A program made the translations under genes and the position numbers. From Irpex lacteus (Eukaryota > Basidiomycota > Agaricomycetes > Polyporales > Irpicaceae): a DNA stretch of 64,000 nucleotides. Location: positions 1 to 64,000 of the forward strand of contig MQVO02000066.1 of NCBI GenBank assembly GCA_001986395.2, in the 5' to 3' direction. Shown here in pieces: positions 23,531 to 35,605 of this stretch (positions within the stretch are counted from its first letter, which is position 1; every line of letters begins with the position of its first letter). The notes under the pieces are model-generated. The model was not told the DNA's origin, ran no database searches, and saw nothing but the letters and a program-made list of their open reading frames with translations.

Positions 23531-25448
23531 TGGACGGGCCCGATTGTTGCTGATGAGGGAAAAAGGTGCAGTGATATTGCGAGACTGCAGAATGCGAACG
23601 CGTGAGCTTGGGCAGTATAAGTAAGTGGCGACTGGGACAAGAATGAAATACATACATCAAGCATAGCCGAAGCCGTGAATGGACAATAAATGAGTAACGT
23701 GTTTAGATAACGGATCATTGCGCGGCTTCTCCTGTGTGTACAAATAAGAGCAGATACAGCACCAGGGTAATGAGTCCGAGGGCGATGGATCCCATCACGA
23801 GGAACAGAGATACGTTCCCTGGAATGTGATGTGACGTTTAGCACGTACACTGAGCCACTCTGCCGCAGTGTCATTAGTCCTACTTATCAGCGACAGGAAT
23901 CTGTGACATCCTGCGTTCGTGCTTACTTGCATACGCCCTCCTCCATAACGATCCATTGAGGCCTAGAGATGCTCAATGCTGACTTCTAAGATCCATGTTA
24001 GAGGTGTGTGGATGCGTATGAGAATATATTCACCTAGGCAAGGGCGTACAACACTAGTACTGTAGCTCGCTACTGCTCCAGTACAGTGTGACCAAGCAGG
24101 GATATTGGGCGGAAAACAGCCGTCGGTTACGTGACAAACGCTCGCCAGAACCTACAGATCCTCCAGAGATGAGTGACGCCTTACTTCTGCAGTCCTCATC
24201 TCGATGACAGAACCTCACGCCGACGCTCCGGTCAATGGATCGAAGTATGCAAGATGCATATGGTGGCATCTATAGAAGTGTACAGTACGTCCTATATCAC
24301 ACAGTGGATTCAGTCAGTACGAAGACGCCGACGCATGACGCTGTGAGCCGAAACCGAGGTGGCGGAGCCACCTCCGAATGTATACATGAATCTCGTACCA
24401 GTCACTGGCCAGATGCCAGTGAAGTTTGAGGATGAATCTATTAGATCGCATTATGATGATGTGGTTGCAAACGTGTAAACGGAGATCACTGTACTCATGC
24501 GGTAGGCCAGCCAATAGCGAGAGGGACCTCATCGCAGTAGGGATTTCTTCACTACGCCGAACGGTGACTACCAAAGAATCAGGATCGCGAGAGATATATA
24601 TAGGCATAGAGCAACGTACTGTTTGCTCCTTGTTCCGGTATTCCAGGTGGCTACCAGCCATAGTTTACATTACGGTCAATTGCAGACCTACTTACCAGGA
24701 CACAGCGGCATCCCAAGTTTCACGAAGTGCAAAGTTCCCCGGACAACGACGAGACTGCTCCGACCGCTCACATGAGCGCCCCCTTTTTTCAAAGTCCACC
24801 GGCCCAATCTGGCAATCATCTAGTTCACTGATGCTGATTAATGATTGGGCATCCACTAAACGCCCTAACGAGCGATTTATTCGTGTCGGATTATAGAGAC
24901 TCCTCTCACATTTGCTGTCGTATCCTTTGTCGCCTGATGTCATGTCTCATTCCTTGACGGTCGGAACTCACCCCACAAGTCTGCGACGATGATCAAACAT
25001 CAAGCCGTCCGATGTCCCCTGATCAGATAATTATTCGGGCCAGCTAGTCGCGTTGTGTTTATTGCACTCAAGAAGACCATACTTATCGTGGTCGACATTT
25101 TATCACATGGCCACATCAATAAACACAGAAGTCTCCCCCTCGGAGTCATGGTCTTACTTCAATCGTGCGAAGGCTACTTAGTACTTAGTACCGTTTCGGT
25201 TAAGCCATGTAATATCAGCATATTCAGAGTAGTATGTCCGTCATGTCATCTTGAATGGTGCATTGGCCTGAGTGACACTCGTTCTGGATCCACGCCAATG
25301 CCATTCATCCATACACTACGCGGACGATGAACTTCCGTTACCTATCCCCCCTGGAACACCTGAATAGTAGGCTGAATTACTAATACGATCTAAAGCCATC
25401 GCACATGCTATTATGGAGTGCCGTGAGGAAAGTAACATAACAATCGAA
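23531..25448. other. Intergenic, no supported gene
   Basis: This is the upstream region of the multi-TM gene and the downstream region of the MFS gene. Open frames here lack splice support and recognisable motifs. Confidence 0.3.
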
Positions 25449-27952
25449 CTATGTGGTAGATTGCATCAGTTTATGATTCTTAATGAGAAGGGCCGAGAGG
25501 GACGCTAGGATGGCACATGGGACGCAGATGAGGAAAACACGGCTGACGCTCGTCGTGTACGCATGTATTACCTCACTCCTTTGCAATGGAGGTAGCGTAG
25601 AAATGACCTCGACGTTCTGTTTGACGGCTTGTATGATATCACTTGAGATCTTGGGGGAGATCTTAGCGATCTGCCTCACAAATTCATTGTCCAGCACCGC
25701 GCCACCGATTCTATCATATGCAGTATTTAGCAGGTATATGTGCTCCCAGAAGCCTATACTTACGCTATTCCAATCGAAAGTCCAATCAATTGAGAAAAAG
25801 AGCAAACAGAGGTTGCCTGCGCAACAAGATCAGGCTGGGAACTGAACTCTGCCTGCACACTCAAGATCTGGCAGATCGTGCGTAAGTCCTATAATATTGG
25901 GTAGATTGGGCAGGATTCACGTACGGTGTTCTGTAGGGCAGCACCGACACCTGTGCCAAACAGAATCTGGAATCCTATAAGTTTGGCCGTGCTTGTCGAC
26001 GATGTGACCGTGAACAGCATCGCAGCACCGACAGATCCTAAAATAGCGGGAGGGAAGGCAATGAAGGACCAATAATGATGGGTCACCTGAAACGTAATCG
26101 TAACTGAGATAATTGTGGCTGATCAGGTTCTGACACTCACATTGGCAACTGCGCCTGCTACCCCCGCAGCTATGTAAGTTGTAGATCTCAGTATTCGGCG
26201 AGTATAATATACGTGTGCATAACGAACATATTACACCAGATCTGTAGTGAATACTATTCACTAATTGTTTCATAATTCATATTGATCATAGACTCACAAC
26301 ATGTATGGCAAAATGTTGATACCAGACTGCGTGGCAGACGCTCCTTTCACTTGGTAGAAGAATGGCTGGGATGTGTTAGGCAATAACGCGAATTCTTAGG
26401 AAACGGAAGAGACAAACCAGAAAGTACTGTATAATGAGAGTTAGCAAGAAACGATCGACCGTGCAAAGAGAACACTTGCCGTTCCAATGACAAAACACAC
26501 ATACAGCAGCATCTACGTTCGATTTAAATAATACCGTTCGGCTCAAGAACCATGTAATACTCACAGATGCCAGACAGGCACCGACTTGTGTGCGATGAGT
26601 CATCAGCTTCATCGGCAGGAGCGCTCTTTCTCCCTGACGCATTTCCCATATAATAAACACGCCGGTGAGCACGGCAGCCTAGTTATACTTGTTAGCCAGC
26701 GTTGTTTGGTAGGCGTTGTTGAACTTCACTTACAACACATAACATCGCAATAACAGCCGGGTCATTCCATGCCTTTTGGTTCCCTCCCCATTGTAGAGGC
26801 AAGATGAGCGTGACCGTCACAGCTATGCTGAATAAACTTCCCAGCCAATCGATGGCAATCCAACGAGACCACCATGGGGACGATGATGTACTGGCATCCT
26901 CACTGGGATCATATCCTGCAGGCAGAAGTATGACGATGACTACGAAAGCGAGGCCTCCCAGCTGGTTATATGGGATGGTCAGATAGAAGTACACTGTTCG
27001 CATGTAGGATCAGATCCTACCGGAAGGTTGATCCCTGTCGACATTTTCTGTCAGTGAGGAGGTTAATTAGGTATAGTGATAACTCACAAAAACACCACCT
27101 CCAAGTTAGATGTTCTGTGTCAGGTGACATCATGATCTTGTTTAGGAAAAGATACATACTTGGCCAGAGTTGAGCTGACATACCTGAGAAAACGCCACCA
27201 AGGAGTGGCCCAACGATACTGGAGATAGCAAAGACAGCACCGAAGGAGCCTAGATATGCTGGCCTCTTCTCCAACGGAACAATCTACTAGTGAATGAGCA
27301 CGTGCACCTCCTTTTTCGAAGCAATGTGAAACTACCTGAGCTAGAATTGATAACACTGCTACGTAGATCCCACCGCCCCCAGCTCCGGCGATGACCCTTC
27401 CGAATATGAGCAGCTGAATGGTGTTTGCTAATGCACATATGAGACTTCCAGCCATGAATATGGTTATGGCGACGAGGAGGACTGGTTTTCCGCGAACTAC
27501 AGCGAGAATCTTTCCATACAATAGCATGAGACCAGCCTATAAGGCAGTTAAATGCGGGCTGCGCAACAACTCGTAGCTATCAGGCACTCACCTGCGCTAA
27601 GAAATAGCCACTGGCTATCCAAGAGAGCTGCGAAATGGCGTTGAAATCAGAGGCAATGGAAGGGAGAGCCGTCGAGATGATCGTCTGGTCTAGTGCCATC
27701 AGACTACTTGCTAAGAGAAACCCGCTAGTTGAAAGACGTTGAGCGTTGCGTAAAAAAAACCCAAAGAATCACAGACATCATTATAACCAGCAGACGAGGT
27801 CCCGTTACCGCTGTCGGCTGTTGTGCGACTTGTGAAACATTCAATCCCGGTATTTCAGCAGTCTTGGTACTGTCGACTTCGTGCTGCTCAAGACCGACAT
27901 GCTTCTCGTCGCTCCCTGAGATGACTGTTGGTTCGGACTGGGCTTCCGCCAT
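25449..27952 (-). CDS. MFS drug:H+ antiporter (DHA2-like, 14 TM), 554 aa, 16 exons, intact
   Basis: Exons: 27777-27952, 27592-27724, 27336-27536, 27184-27283, 27088-27114, 27021-27034, 26734-26961, 26565-26678, 26480-26512, 26418-26426, 26298-26365, 26237-26241, 26141-26169, 25925-26086, 25764-25867 and 25449-25710. The sum is 1,665 nt, exactly 555 codons. Family marks: TM1 motif ALDQTIISTALPSIASDFN, ISQLSWIASGYFL, GRVIAGAGGGGIY, RPAYLGSFGAVF, WRWCFWINLP, YFLPFFYQVKGASATQSG, a hydrophobic 14-TM-type profile and a polar C-terminal tail. It should export a small hydrophobic compound across the plasma membrane; such proteins often accompany fungal metabolite clusters. Three exons are tiny (14, 9 and 5 nt) and one intron begins GC rather than GT; the dead copy at 35.6-38 kb has GT there, supporting the model. 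It is divergent from the P450 at 29338. An alternative start lies 12 codons upstream (27988). Confidence 0.92.
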
Positions 27953-29337
27953 GGTAGTAGGGCCTGCTGGAACAAGCTGTCTGAACACAGAGGGAGGTCC
28001 ACGGAAAACAACCTTTGAACTGCCCAGTCATATGGGAGTATGCTCCTGTGTTCCATGATCATGACCCTAATAGATGCGACATCGTCTCATTCCATATTTG
28101 GCTCACAGCGTGGGTGCAGGGCAGAAATAAAAGCTCCTAAGTAGGGAAATGAAGTTAAACCTCACGCTCTGCATGTCACAACTGATCATCGCTTAAATAA
28201 TCACCAGATTCCACGCTTTTCAAGAAGGCGTATACATTTCGTTTCCGGGCGCATCTGAATTCCGCGTCGCGAGGTCAACGGTGTTCGGGGTTAACGTAGT
28301 CTCGCCAGCCAGACTAGGGACAACGATCATTTACAGCACTACTGAATCTTAATTTAACGGCCTACAGTACCTAATATGAACAGCATCAGGATAGAAGCAG
28401 GCGACTGGGCACGCGCACTTACATATGTATGCCTCTCCCGTGCAGAGTTCCGTGGAAGCGCCTACTACTGAGGACTGTGTTCGAACTTCGAAGCATCTTG
28501 GATCATGCAAGCACCACGATGCATCCGTCAAATTGACCCCCGCAGACTTCGTGGAACGTTGACGGGAGTAGAATTGGACGTGGATGGCGCGCGCCGGATG
28601 CTTCCATCTCTGACTTCAAGTTTCGGGAGTGGTCCCATCTGTGTTCTGCGAGAAGTGCGAAGATACGATATATATGTATCAGTTGTCAGCAAAAGATGAC
28701 ATCGATGACATATCGATGATAGATGGACTTCTCCGCCTTTCAGTTTTGCTTCAAGGTTCAAGCTCAAGTCTGGAAGGCGCTGAGCGCGTGCAAATAGAGG
28801 CGTTCACTTGTCCGGACTACTTCCAGGTAAGTGCTCGCCTCATATTCGTAAGCGCTCGAGCAAAGAGCCATCGGAAGGAGCATTCTACTTTCTATGGTGA
28901 CTCATCTTTGGAAAAATATGAGAGAATGTATATGCATATGGCCATGTGTATGTTACACAAGTGCTCCTTCAGGATGCCCATAAAAAGAGGGGTGGCGTCG
29001 TTGACCCATTAATTGTGACTAGTATGTGACTTGGGTCACAGTCACCGACTCGGCTTGACACTAACATGACCGAGTCAAACGGAACACTGAGCGTGTACAA
29101 CTCACACTGGGTTCGCGACACCCACGCCCATCCAACTACGGAGATATTCATCAGTGCATTCAGAAACATGAAGGCCAGCTCCTGTTTGGGCGTTTCAGAA
29201 GAACCATCTGGCGGGAGTTCGCGGCCGCAGTGTTCCATGTCGTGCTCGATAGGCAACCACGCTGTATATCGCAGCTTTCTCCCTCCTCTGTACCTCTGAG
29301 AGAGTCCAAGCCCTCAGTGTTGCACGACTTCGTCCAC
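27953..29337. promoter_or_regulatory. Shared divergent upstream region of the MFS exporter and P450 B1
   Basis: This 1.4-kb non-coding interval lies between two divergent starts and probably holds both promoters. Its right end (about 29260-29337, pyrimidine-rich CTTTCTCCCTCCTCTG) resembles the sequence just before the ATG of the dead P450 copy at 38402, so the promoter was duplicated with the gene pair. I cannot name individual binding sites. Confidence 0.5.
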
Positions 29338-31527
29338 ATGCTTTCATCCACCGTTCTCAGTGCTCTCGTCACAATCTTCGTCGTATCTCGAGTCATAAAG
29401 TATCGCTCAGACCGAAAGGTATACATTTCACCTACAACTTCTGTGGCGTCGGTGAAGAGACTGACTTGCAATGCAGAAAGTACTTAGCATTCCGGGGCTA
29501 CGCTGCCTGGTTACTCCTGCCCATCCCATAGGTGCACTCTTGCCAACCTTCTTCCTTAACCCGGGCCTGTCGTGGCAATGGTACTGGAGAAATCAAAGTG
29601 CGTTCATCGTCGCCTAACCTTTGGCAAAACTGACTCCCACATAGTCTACGAACGCGCGGGGGCAAGCACCATTTCAGTCTTAGCATGGCTTTTTGGCGAC
29701 CCGACAATCTATACGACATCTATTGAAGTCGCTCGTCAAATTGTGTCTACCCGCGGTCAGTTCGAGAAGCCTCCTGAAACGACAATGATCACATCGTAAG
29801 TACATCTTTTCAGCGAGGTACTGTGTTAATTTATCGCCTGCAGCATTTGGGGCCCCAATCTGTTTGCAGCGGACGGTGACCAATGGAGGCGACACCGTCG
29901 CATCATGAGTCCTGCTTTCAGTACGGACGTGTATGTATATGCATTTCATCCTATGCGCACTTTTCCTGAGAATTCTCTCAGGTATACGCTCGTCTGGAAG
30001 GAGGCTGCCTCTCTCTTCGATGAAATGGTCGAGGTAGAGGGATGGAATGATAATCCGGTGATTATTCTGGACCCTGTGAACCAAATAACAACAAAGGTCT
30101 GTCTGCTTTACTTTGAAGGATACTTTGAGCTCATCTAGCTTAAGTTCGCGCTCAACATAATTTCGCGTTGTGCCTTCGGCAACGCTATGCCATGGCGCAA
30201 GTTAGCAGGCCAGTCCGACGGCATGGACTTCGCTGAAGCTCTCGGTGTGGTTTCGCACTCTTCTATCATTCGCCTAGTCACTCCGCAGTGGATGTACCAG
30301 CTCCCCATCAAGCGGTCAGTTCAGTACCTCCTTAGATGTTCTGTCCCTAATATATATTACTACAGGCTACACCGCGTCGATACTGCGTATAAAACATTGG
30401 CAGCCTTCATGAAATCTCTTATTACGTCCCGCAAGGTGGAGATGGCGCAAGGAGGCGCTCAGTCCCGACACGATCTGTTTAGTCTCATGCTTGGAACAAG
30501 CGAGGAAGAAGGTTCTTCAGCGATGACGGACGAGGAACTCGTGAGTGGTCTCCATACACGTGACAAATACACGGCTCAACCACACCATATCAGTCCGGCA
30601 ACACCTTCCTCATGCTTTTTGCTGGTCACGGTTCGTCAGTCATTATTATAACGGCATTGATCTCATTATTTTCTCCTTTGCAGAAACCACCGCACGTACA
30701 TTAGATGCGACCCTTGGATTTCTTGCATTATACCAAGACGTGCAAACGGAAATATTTGATGAGATCCAAGCAGTTCATGCAGAGGATCCTAGCTTGGTAC
30801 GTGTCAGATGCTCTGTTTCGATGAATCCGCATTCTCAATATCGGTATTGCAGCCTTTCAGTTGCCACGTTAAGCTGAACAAAACACAGGCGTGCTTTCTG
30901 GAGGCAGCCCGCTTATTCCGTAGGTCCTTTGCTGGAGCCTGGCTGCCTCTATTCCTAGTACTCAACACTTTGTCTTAGCGGCGGGTTTCATGATGATACG
31001 CCGTACCACCGAAGATATCGTACTCACTACTGATGATGCGCATATCCACGGTGGTCGCTTGTCACTGACCAAGGGCACCACTGTTGTTGTAGACATGGTT
31101 GGAATGCGTATGTGATTTAATATCTGAGGACCATGTGTGCTCGCAAGGTGATAACCCACTCCTTCCCAACAGACTATAACAAACAGTATTTCCCCGATCC
31201 CGAAGAATTTAGGCCTTCAAGATGGTATAATGCTCGTGAAAATGACATGACAATGTTCTCCCTCGGCTCTCGTGCTTGTAAGTACTTCTTTTAAACGTAC
31301 TGAGTTGCTATTCGCTCATCATGGATTGGGTTTCAGGTATTGGACGGCGCTTTGCGCTGACCGAAGCTGTATACTTCCTCTCCCGGCTGCTCCTTGGCTG
31401 GCGGCTGGAACCTGTCCTGCGACCAGGAGAGACCCCAGCTGAATGGAGACGGCGAGTCATGGTAGCAGACGTGATGATGAGTCTGGGTGTGGGGAATGTC
31501 CCTATTAAGCTGATTGCGCGCAAATGA
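29338..31527 (+). CDS. Cytochrome P450 B1, 476 aa, 13 exons, intact
   Basis: Exons: 29338-29418, 29477-29597, 29645-29795, 29844-29930, 29982-30096, 30139-30314, 30366-30540, 30594-30630, 30684-30796, 30889-30919, 30979-31107, 31173-31277 and 31337-31527. Phases agree throughout (1,431 nt). The N-terminal anchor is LSALVTIFVVSRVI. The C-helix is WRRHRR, the I-helix is LFAGHETT with its acid-Thr pair, the K-helix is EAAR, and the haem loop FSLGSRACIGRRFAL is interrupted by the last intron at the Cys codon. The FxxGxRxCIGR form is that of the usual microsomal class II P450s, which need a separate reductase. It is divergent from the exporter at 25449-27952. A truncated copy with identical lengths for its first five exons lies at 38402-39166. 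Substrate unknown. Confidence 0.93.
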
Positions 31528-32291
31528 TGCCTCACTCTAGTTGTTAGCTCCGCCGAATGTAAAGATACGGCTCGATATGCCTAACGTCGCAATTCAGATC
31601 GTTGCGTGCAAATGCGGCCTCGGCGTATGTGTACAGGGCCGTGTAGTATTTGGGATTGTCATACGGCAAAGATAGAAACGTGGGTCCCCGGGCGGTTCTC
31701 GTACAACTGGTGTATGGACCATGTCTTCCGAGATGCAGGATGACGTGAGTTATTGACTGTGTTCATCAGCACCGGTCATGAGCGGTCAAGTACACGTGTA
31801 TCATCGCGGATTCTTGATAGGAACTTCACCGTCTTCCGTTCCAGACGTGCCGCTCGAAGCAGGCGCCTCGCGCTGAATCGGAGCAGACTCGGAGTTCAAG
31901 CTGTAAATGAACGCGGATATCTTTGATTCGGTACGTGAACCTGAGAACCTGAGATGGTATATCGCCTTCTTCGCTGATATCTGCCACAGACTGGGTTCAA
32001 TCGCTCTGTGATGCATCCAATATGTACGCGAGCAGTAGTAAGTTCACTACGCCACAACGACATCCAATGAGAGATAGTGACGATCACGTTTTATGGCCAA
32101 CTTATTATTCGTCCAAGGATAGCTTGTTAATGCAGTACTAAGGCTGGCTAGAAAGCCAATCTCTTGGCACGTATTTTCCTCATTCGTGCAGTCTCCAATA
32201 CTTATACACTTTGGGAAGCCAAAGGAAATTTCAAGACTCGGTATAAATATACGGTATCACAGCCTTGCTCTAGCACTCATCCTACCTCACC
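31528..32291. other. Intergenic between two tandem P450 genes
   Basis: The stretch probably holds the terminator of P450 B1 and the promoter of P450 C. Short minus-strand frames here have no motif or splice support. Confidence 0.4.
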
Positions 32292-34153
32292 ATGATTCAG
32301 GTACTTTCTATTGTGACGCGAGAGGCCCTTTGCGGCTCACTCCTGACGGCTTTCGCCATCGCGATCGCTATCATGCTCGTGCAGCGCTACCTTACCCGTT
32401 TTATCATGTCATACCGATACGCTTCCAAAACGGAAAGTGATGGCGTCCCTTTGTTTACCGGGATGCCATTCGTCGGTTGTCTGGACTGGGCTTCCCGCCG
32501 AAACCAGTTTATCAACGAGTGTCTCTCCATCATCCCTGGCAAGATAATGAGGGTCAAAGCCTCGAGGAAGGTATGTGATCGCGTCTCGGGGGGTGGAAAG
32601 TTCTAACTCTGAAGTCACACTATGTAGCTAAATGTCACTGTGCTGAGCGGTCCTGAAGCTGCATCGGCGTTTTTCAATCATAAGGACCTCAGTCTTGATC
32701 GCGGATACATGATGATGCTCCCAGAAGTATGTCAAAATCTCCGAGCTCTAGGAGTCGACTGGTGCTGACGACTATCCGTACAGAATGTGGACTGGCGAGA
32801 CGTAGAGGGCATGCCATCCACCCCCAATGGAATTGATCTGACCTCATTTTATTCGCGCTTCAAATTGGTGCTCGGTCCAGAAAAGCTCAAACAGAGTACG
32901 TGTCTTGTGTCTACTGTCAAAGTTAGGTGTCGTAACCATTGATCCAATGCAGGATCTTATCCAGTGCTTCAAAATATCAATGATACGTACTCTGCTTTAG
33001 GAGAATGTGGTAGTATTGATATATTTCACTTCCATCACGATGTAAGCCATTCAATTCTACTTACTGGTGATATAGGTCCTGTTCTGAATGCCTCCATCTA
33101 TACTTAGCTTGTTCTCCAGCTCCTTTTGCGGAATACGCTTCCAGACGAAATCGTAGACGACAACCGAGTCGTTGGTTATGTCAGCGGGTTATACAATTCT
33201 ATCGATTCGCCTGGCATTACATGGCTTCCAATATACAATCGCTTGAGAAAGTATTACTACGGTTTCAAGCTTTACCGAGCCTTGGACAAGAATCTGAAGC
33301 AATATCGCGAAGAAAAGTCCGGCGACTATACCGATACTATCAAGGTACTGCTCGATAAAGGAGACGGCATCGAGGGCATTATATCTGTAAGTTTTGTTAT
33401 ATGATAGAGATCATACTATAACCCTCCATCTTCCACCTAGTTCGCGATAGGGGCCACTTACGCCGGCCTTCTTAACTCTGCTCGTCTTATCTCCTGGATT
33501 GTAATCCACTTGGCTGTGTACCCAGAATGGAAGGCCAAGATCCTTGACGAAATGCGCAGGCTACTCGATAATTACGATGCTACACCAGAGTCCCTGGATC
33601 GCATTCCATTTCGGGCTTGGGACACCGACCTACCCCTGCTTGACATGATCGCGAACGAGATTCTTCGCTCGCATGGGCACGGAATACTGCTCCGACAGAA
33701 CATTGGTGAAGCCTTTGATCTTGATGGATGCACGATTCCGAAGAATGCTTGCGTCGTATATCCGATGTCAGATGCTCATCAAAATCCAGAATACTACGGC
33801 CCCAAAGCTCAGCAGTTTGGACCAGGGCGCATCGAGGGTACGAGCGACACGAAGCAGCTCAGGTTCGTTGCTTGGGGAAGTGGTAAGCTATTTCGTCGTC
33901 TTTGGGTATTGCACCTTTAATTAATAGTATTCGCTCGCATTCAGGCCGTCACCCCTGTACCGGCAAACACATGGCTCAATTAATCTACAGACAAGTATTG
34001 ACGCACCTCCTCACGCGTTTCGACTGCGAAGTTACCGATAAGCTCGGCATTGCGCTTCAAACCCTTCCTCCAGCCGACCACAATTCTCTGCATCTCTCTC
34101 CGCCGATTGACAAGGCGATTCTATTAAAATACAGTGCTCGGTACAAGAAATGA
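32292..34153 (+). CDS. Cytochrome P450 C, 502 aa, 7 exons, intact
   Basis: Exons: 32292-32570, 32628-32726, 32784-32895, 32953-33041, 33108-33386, 33441-33882 and 33945-34153. Phases agree (503 codons with stop). The N-terminus has a long hydrophobic segment (LLTAFAIAIAIMLV). The I-helix is FAIGATYAGLLNSARLISW, without a clear acid-Thr pair. The K-helix is EILR and the haem loop is WGSGRHPCTGKHMAQL with the Cys ligand; the usual Arg after CxG is Lys. The last intron splits the haem loop, as in the A1 and A2 genes. Sequence is otherwise distant from the other P450s in the window, so it belongs to another family. It follows P450 B1 on the same strand. Role: probable oxidation step in the same pathway (inference from position). 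Confidence 0.92.
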
Positions 34154-34779
34154 CCGACGACTTGGGCATGGGGGTGTCGATGTTTGCCTGGGTCAGTTAG
34201 GCTGGATGTCCAAGCGAGTAGGTACTAGAGGAGTGGTTGACATGATATGAATACTTCAGTTGTTCGCTATACTTTCGTTCCACAGACGCTCCCAGTGTAA
34301 ACTATATATATTGGCAGTTTATCATAATTTATTATTTCATGTCATCGGAATCCGCACTCGAGTCTCATAGCACAGCTTCAAGTTCAACCTCGCGCAGTCC
34401 CTCAGGCTGCCACCACGACTCCGACTTCCTGGCGCAGTCAGGAGAGACCACCACCCACCCCGTCCGGGCACCATGAGTCGTCCGAGCAAATTTGCACGCG
34501 TACGAAACGTTCCCCCGATCAGTGAAGTTCTCTCAGGAGAGGAAGAACAGGACTGGATTATAACTGGCTTGAGTGGCTTCTTTCGATTTGTGGAAAAGTC
34601 TACAAATCGAAAGCGCTGCCTGTCAGTGGCACCGTCTGTACACAAAGGTAACGACGCTCTGTGTAGATCCGTCAACCCTTAGCCTTTTAGCTGCATTAAG
34701 TACTGACTGCGAATTAATCACAGCTCATCTGTTTCTGCCGATGGAAGGTCCGCTGCTTCTCCTGCATGCGAAGCACTGA
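34154..34779. other. Intergenic, weak coding trace
   Basis: A plus-strand frame at about 34473-34682 is mildly coding-like but has no motif. No gene can be supported. Confidence 0.3.
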
Positions 34780-35524
34780 CTTATTTGATTACTCGCTCCT
34801 TGAATCTCGAACGCACTGTGATGAACGACACTCTCGACTAAGAACACTGGCACCCTCGATGCACAGGTGATGTTTAGTCCAACATTCTCGCGTTCGCTAT
34901 ACGTATATTAGTTGCGAGATCTAAACATGAGTATTCAGAGGAGAACATACCCATGCAGAAGAAGAACCTGCAGCAACGGATTCGCCTTGAATCTCTTAGC
35001 CGCATTCTCTTCCCTTTGTTCTCTCAGATGCGTAACGAGAAGATGCCTTCGGGGAGGTCAGATTGGTAGGTTGGAATGAAAGGTAAGGTGGACGTACCAT
35101 TAGCTTTGAGAGCGTGTTCGATGACTACGTCGGAGAAGTGGTCAGAAGTATATTAGTACAAACGAATTCATAAACGTACTATGTAACGAGTCGGCCCAAG
35201 CGGAGAACACGATACTCTTCGCTCCCGGATCAGCGACCTGGATATATAGTAGATGCCTCACTAGCGTCTCGATCTTGCTATCATAGCTTCCATGAGCTTC
35301 CTCTGGCATGAACTCAATTGTCTCCATTGTTGAAGAATGAATGGCGTTATACTCGATCCTCCGCATCGATTTGGGCAATGGCTCGTCGTTGACAATTTTT
35401 GGGGGAGTGAGCTGCTGAGGGGCCTTCTGATCGACAGCGGATCGTTGCAGCTGGTCTGGTATGATAGGCGTCCTGCAGACGGGACACGCCTTCCCGTCTT
35501 TGCGCCGGGACCAAGCTTTCATAC
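34780..35524 (-). pseudogene. Fragment of an SHPRH/IRC20-like RING-helicase gene
   Basis: Four exon pieces with preserved intron borders read in family order. The end of a RING finger (SCMKAWSRRK...CPVCRTPI) follows a TTTTTTCAG acceptor at 35524. It is followed by a helicase C-terminal domain start (YDSKIETLVRHLL, then DPGAKSIVFSAWADSL), a small exon (EHALKAN), ENAAKRFKANPLLQVLLLHG, and ERENVGLNITCASR...FLVESVVHH. These match the SNF2-type E3 ligases SHPRH/IRC20. Only this internal part exists: there is no ATPase half, no start and no end. The last piece has extra codons inside the conserved SRVFLVESVV motif and then loses the frame. A dispersed duplicate fragment is the best reading. It abuts the broken end of MFS copy 3. 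Confidence 0.75.
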
Positions 35525-35605
35525 ATGACTGAAAAAAGAGGTGAGCAGCTAGCGCTTGCTACCCATGTGTCGCTGTAGCTGCTCCGGAACTTTGAAACGC
35601 AGTGA

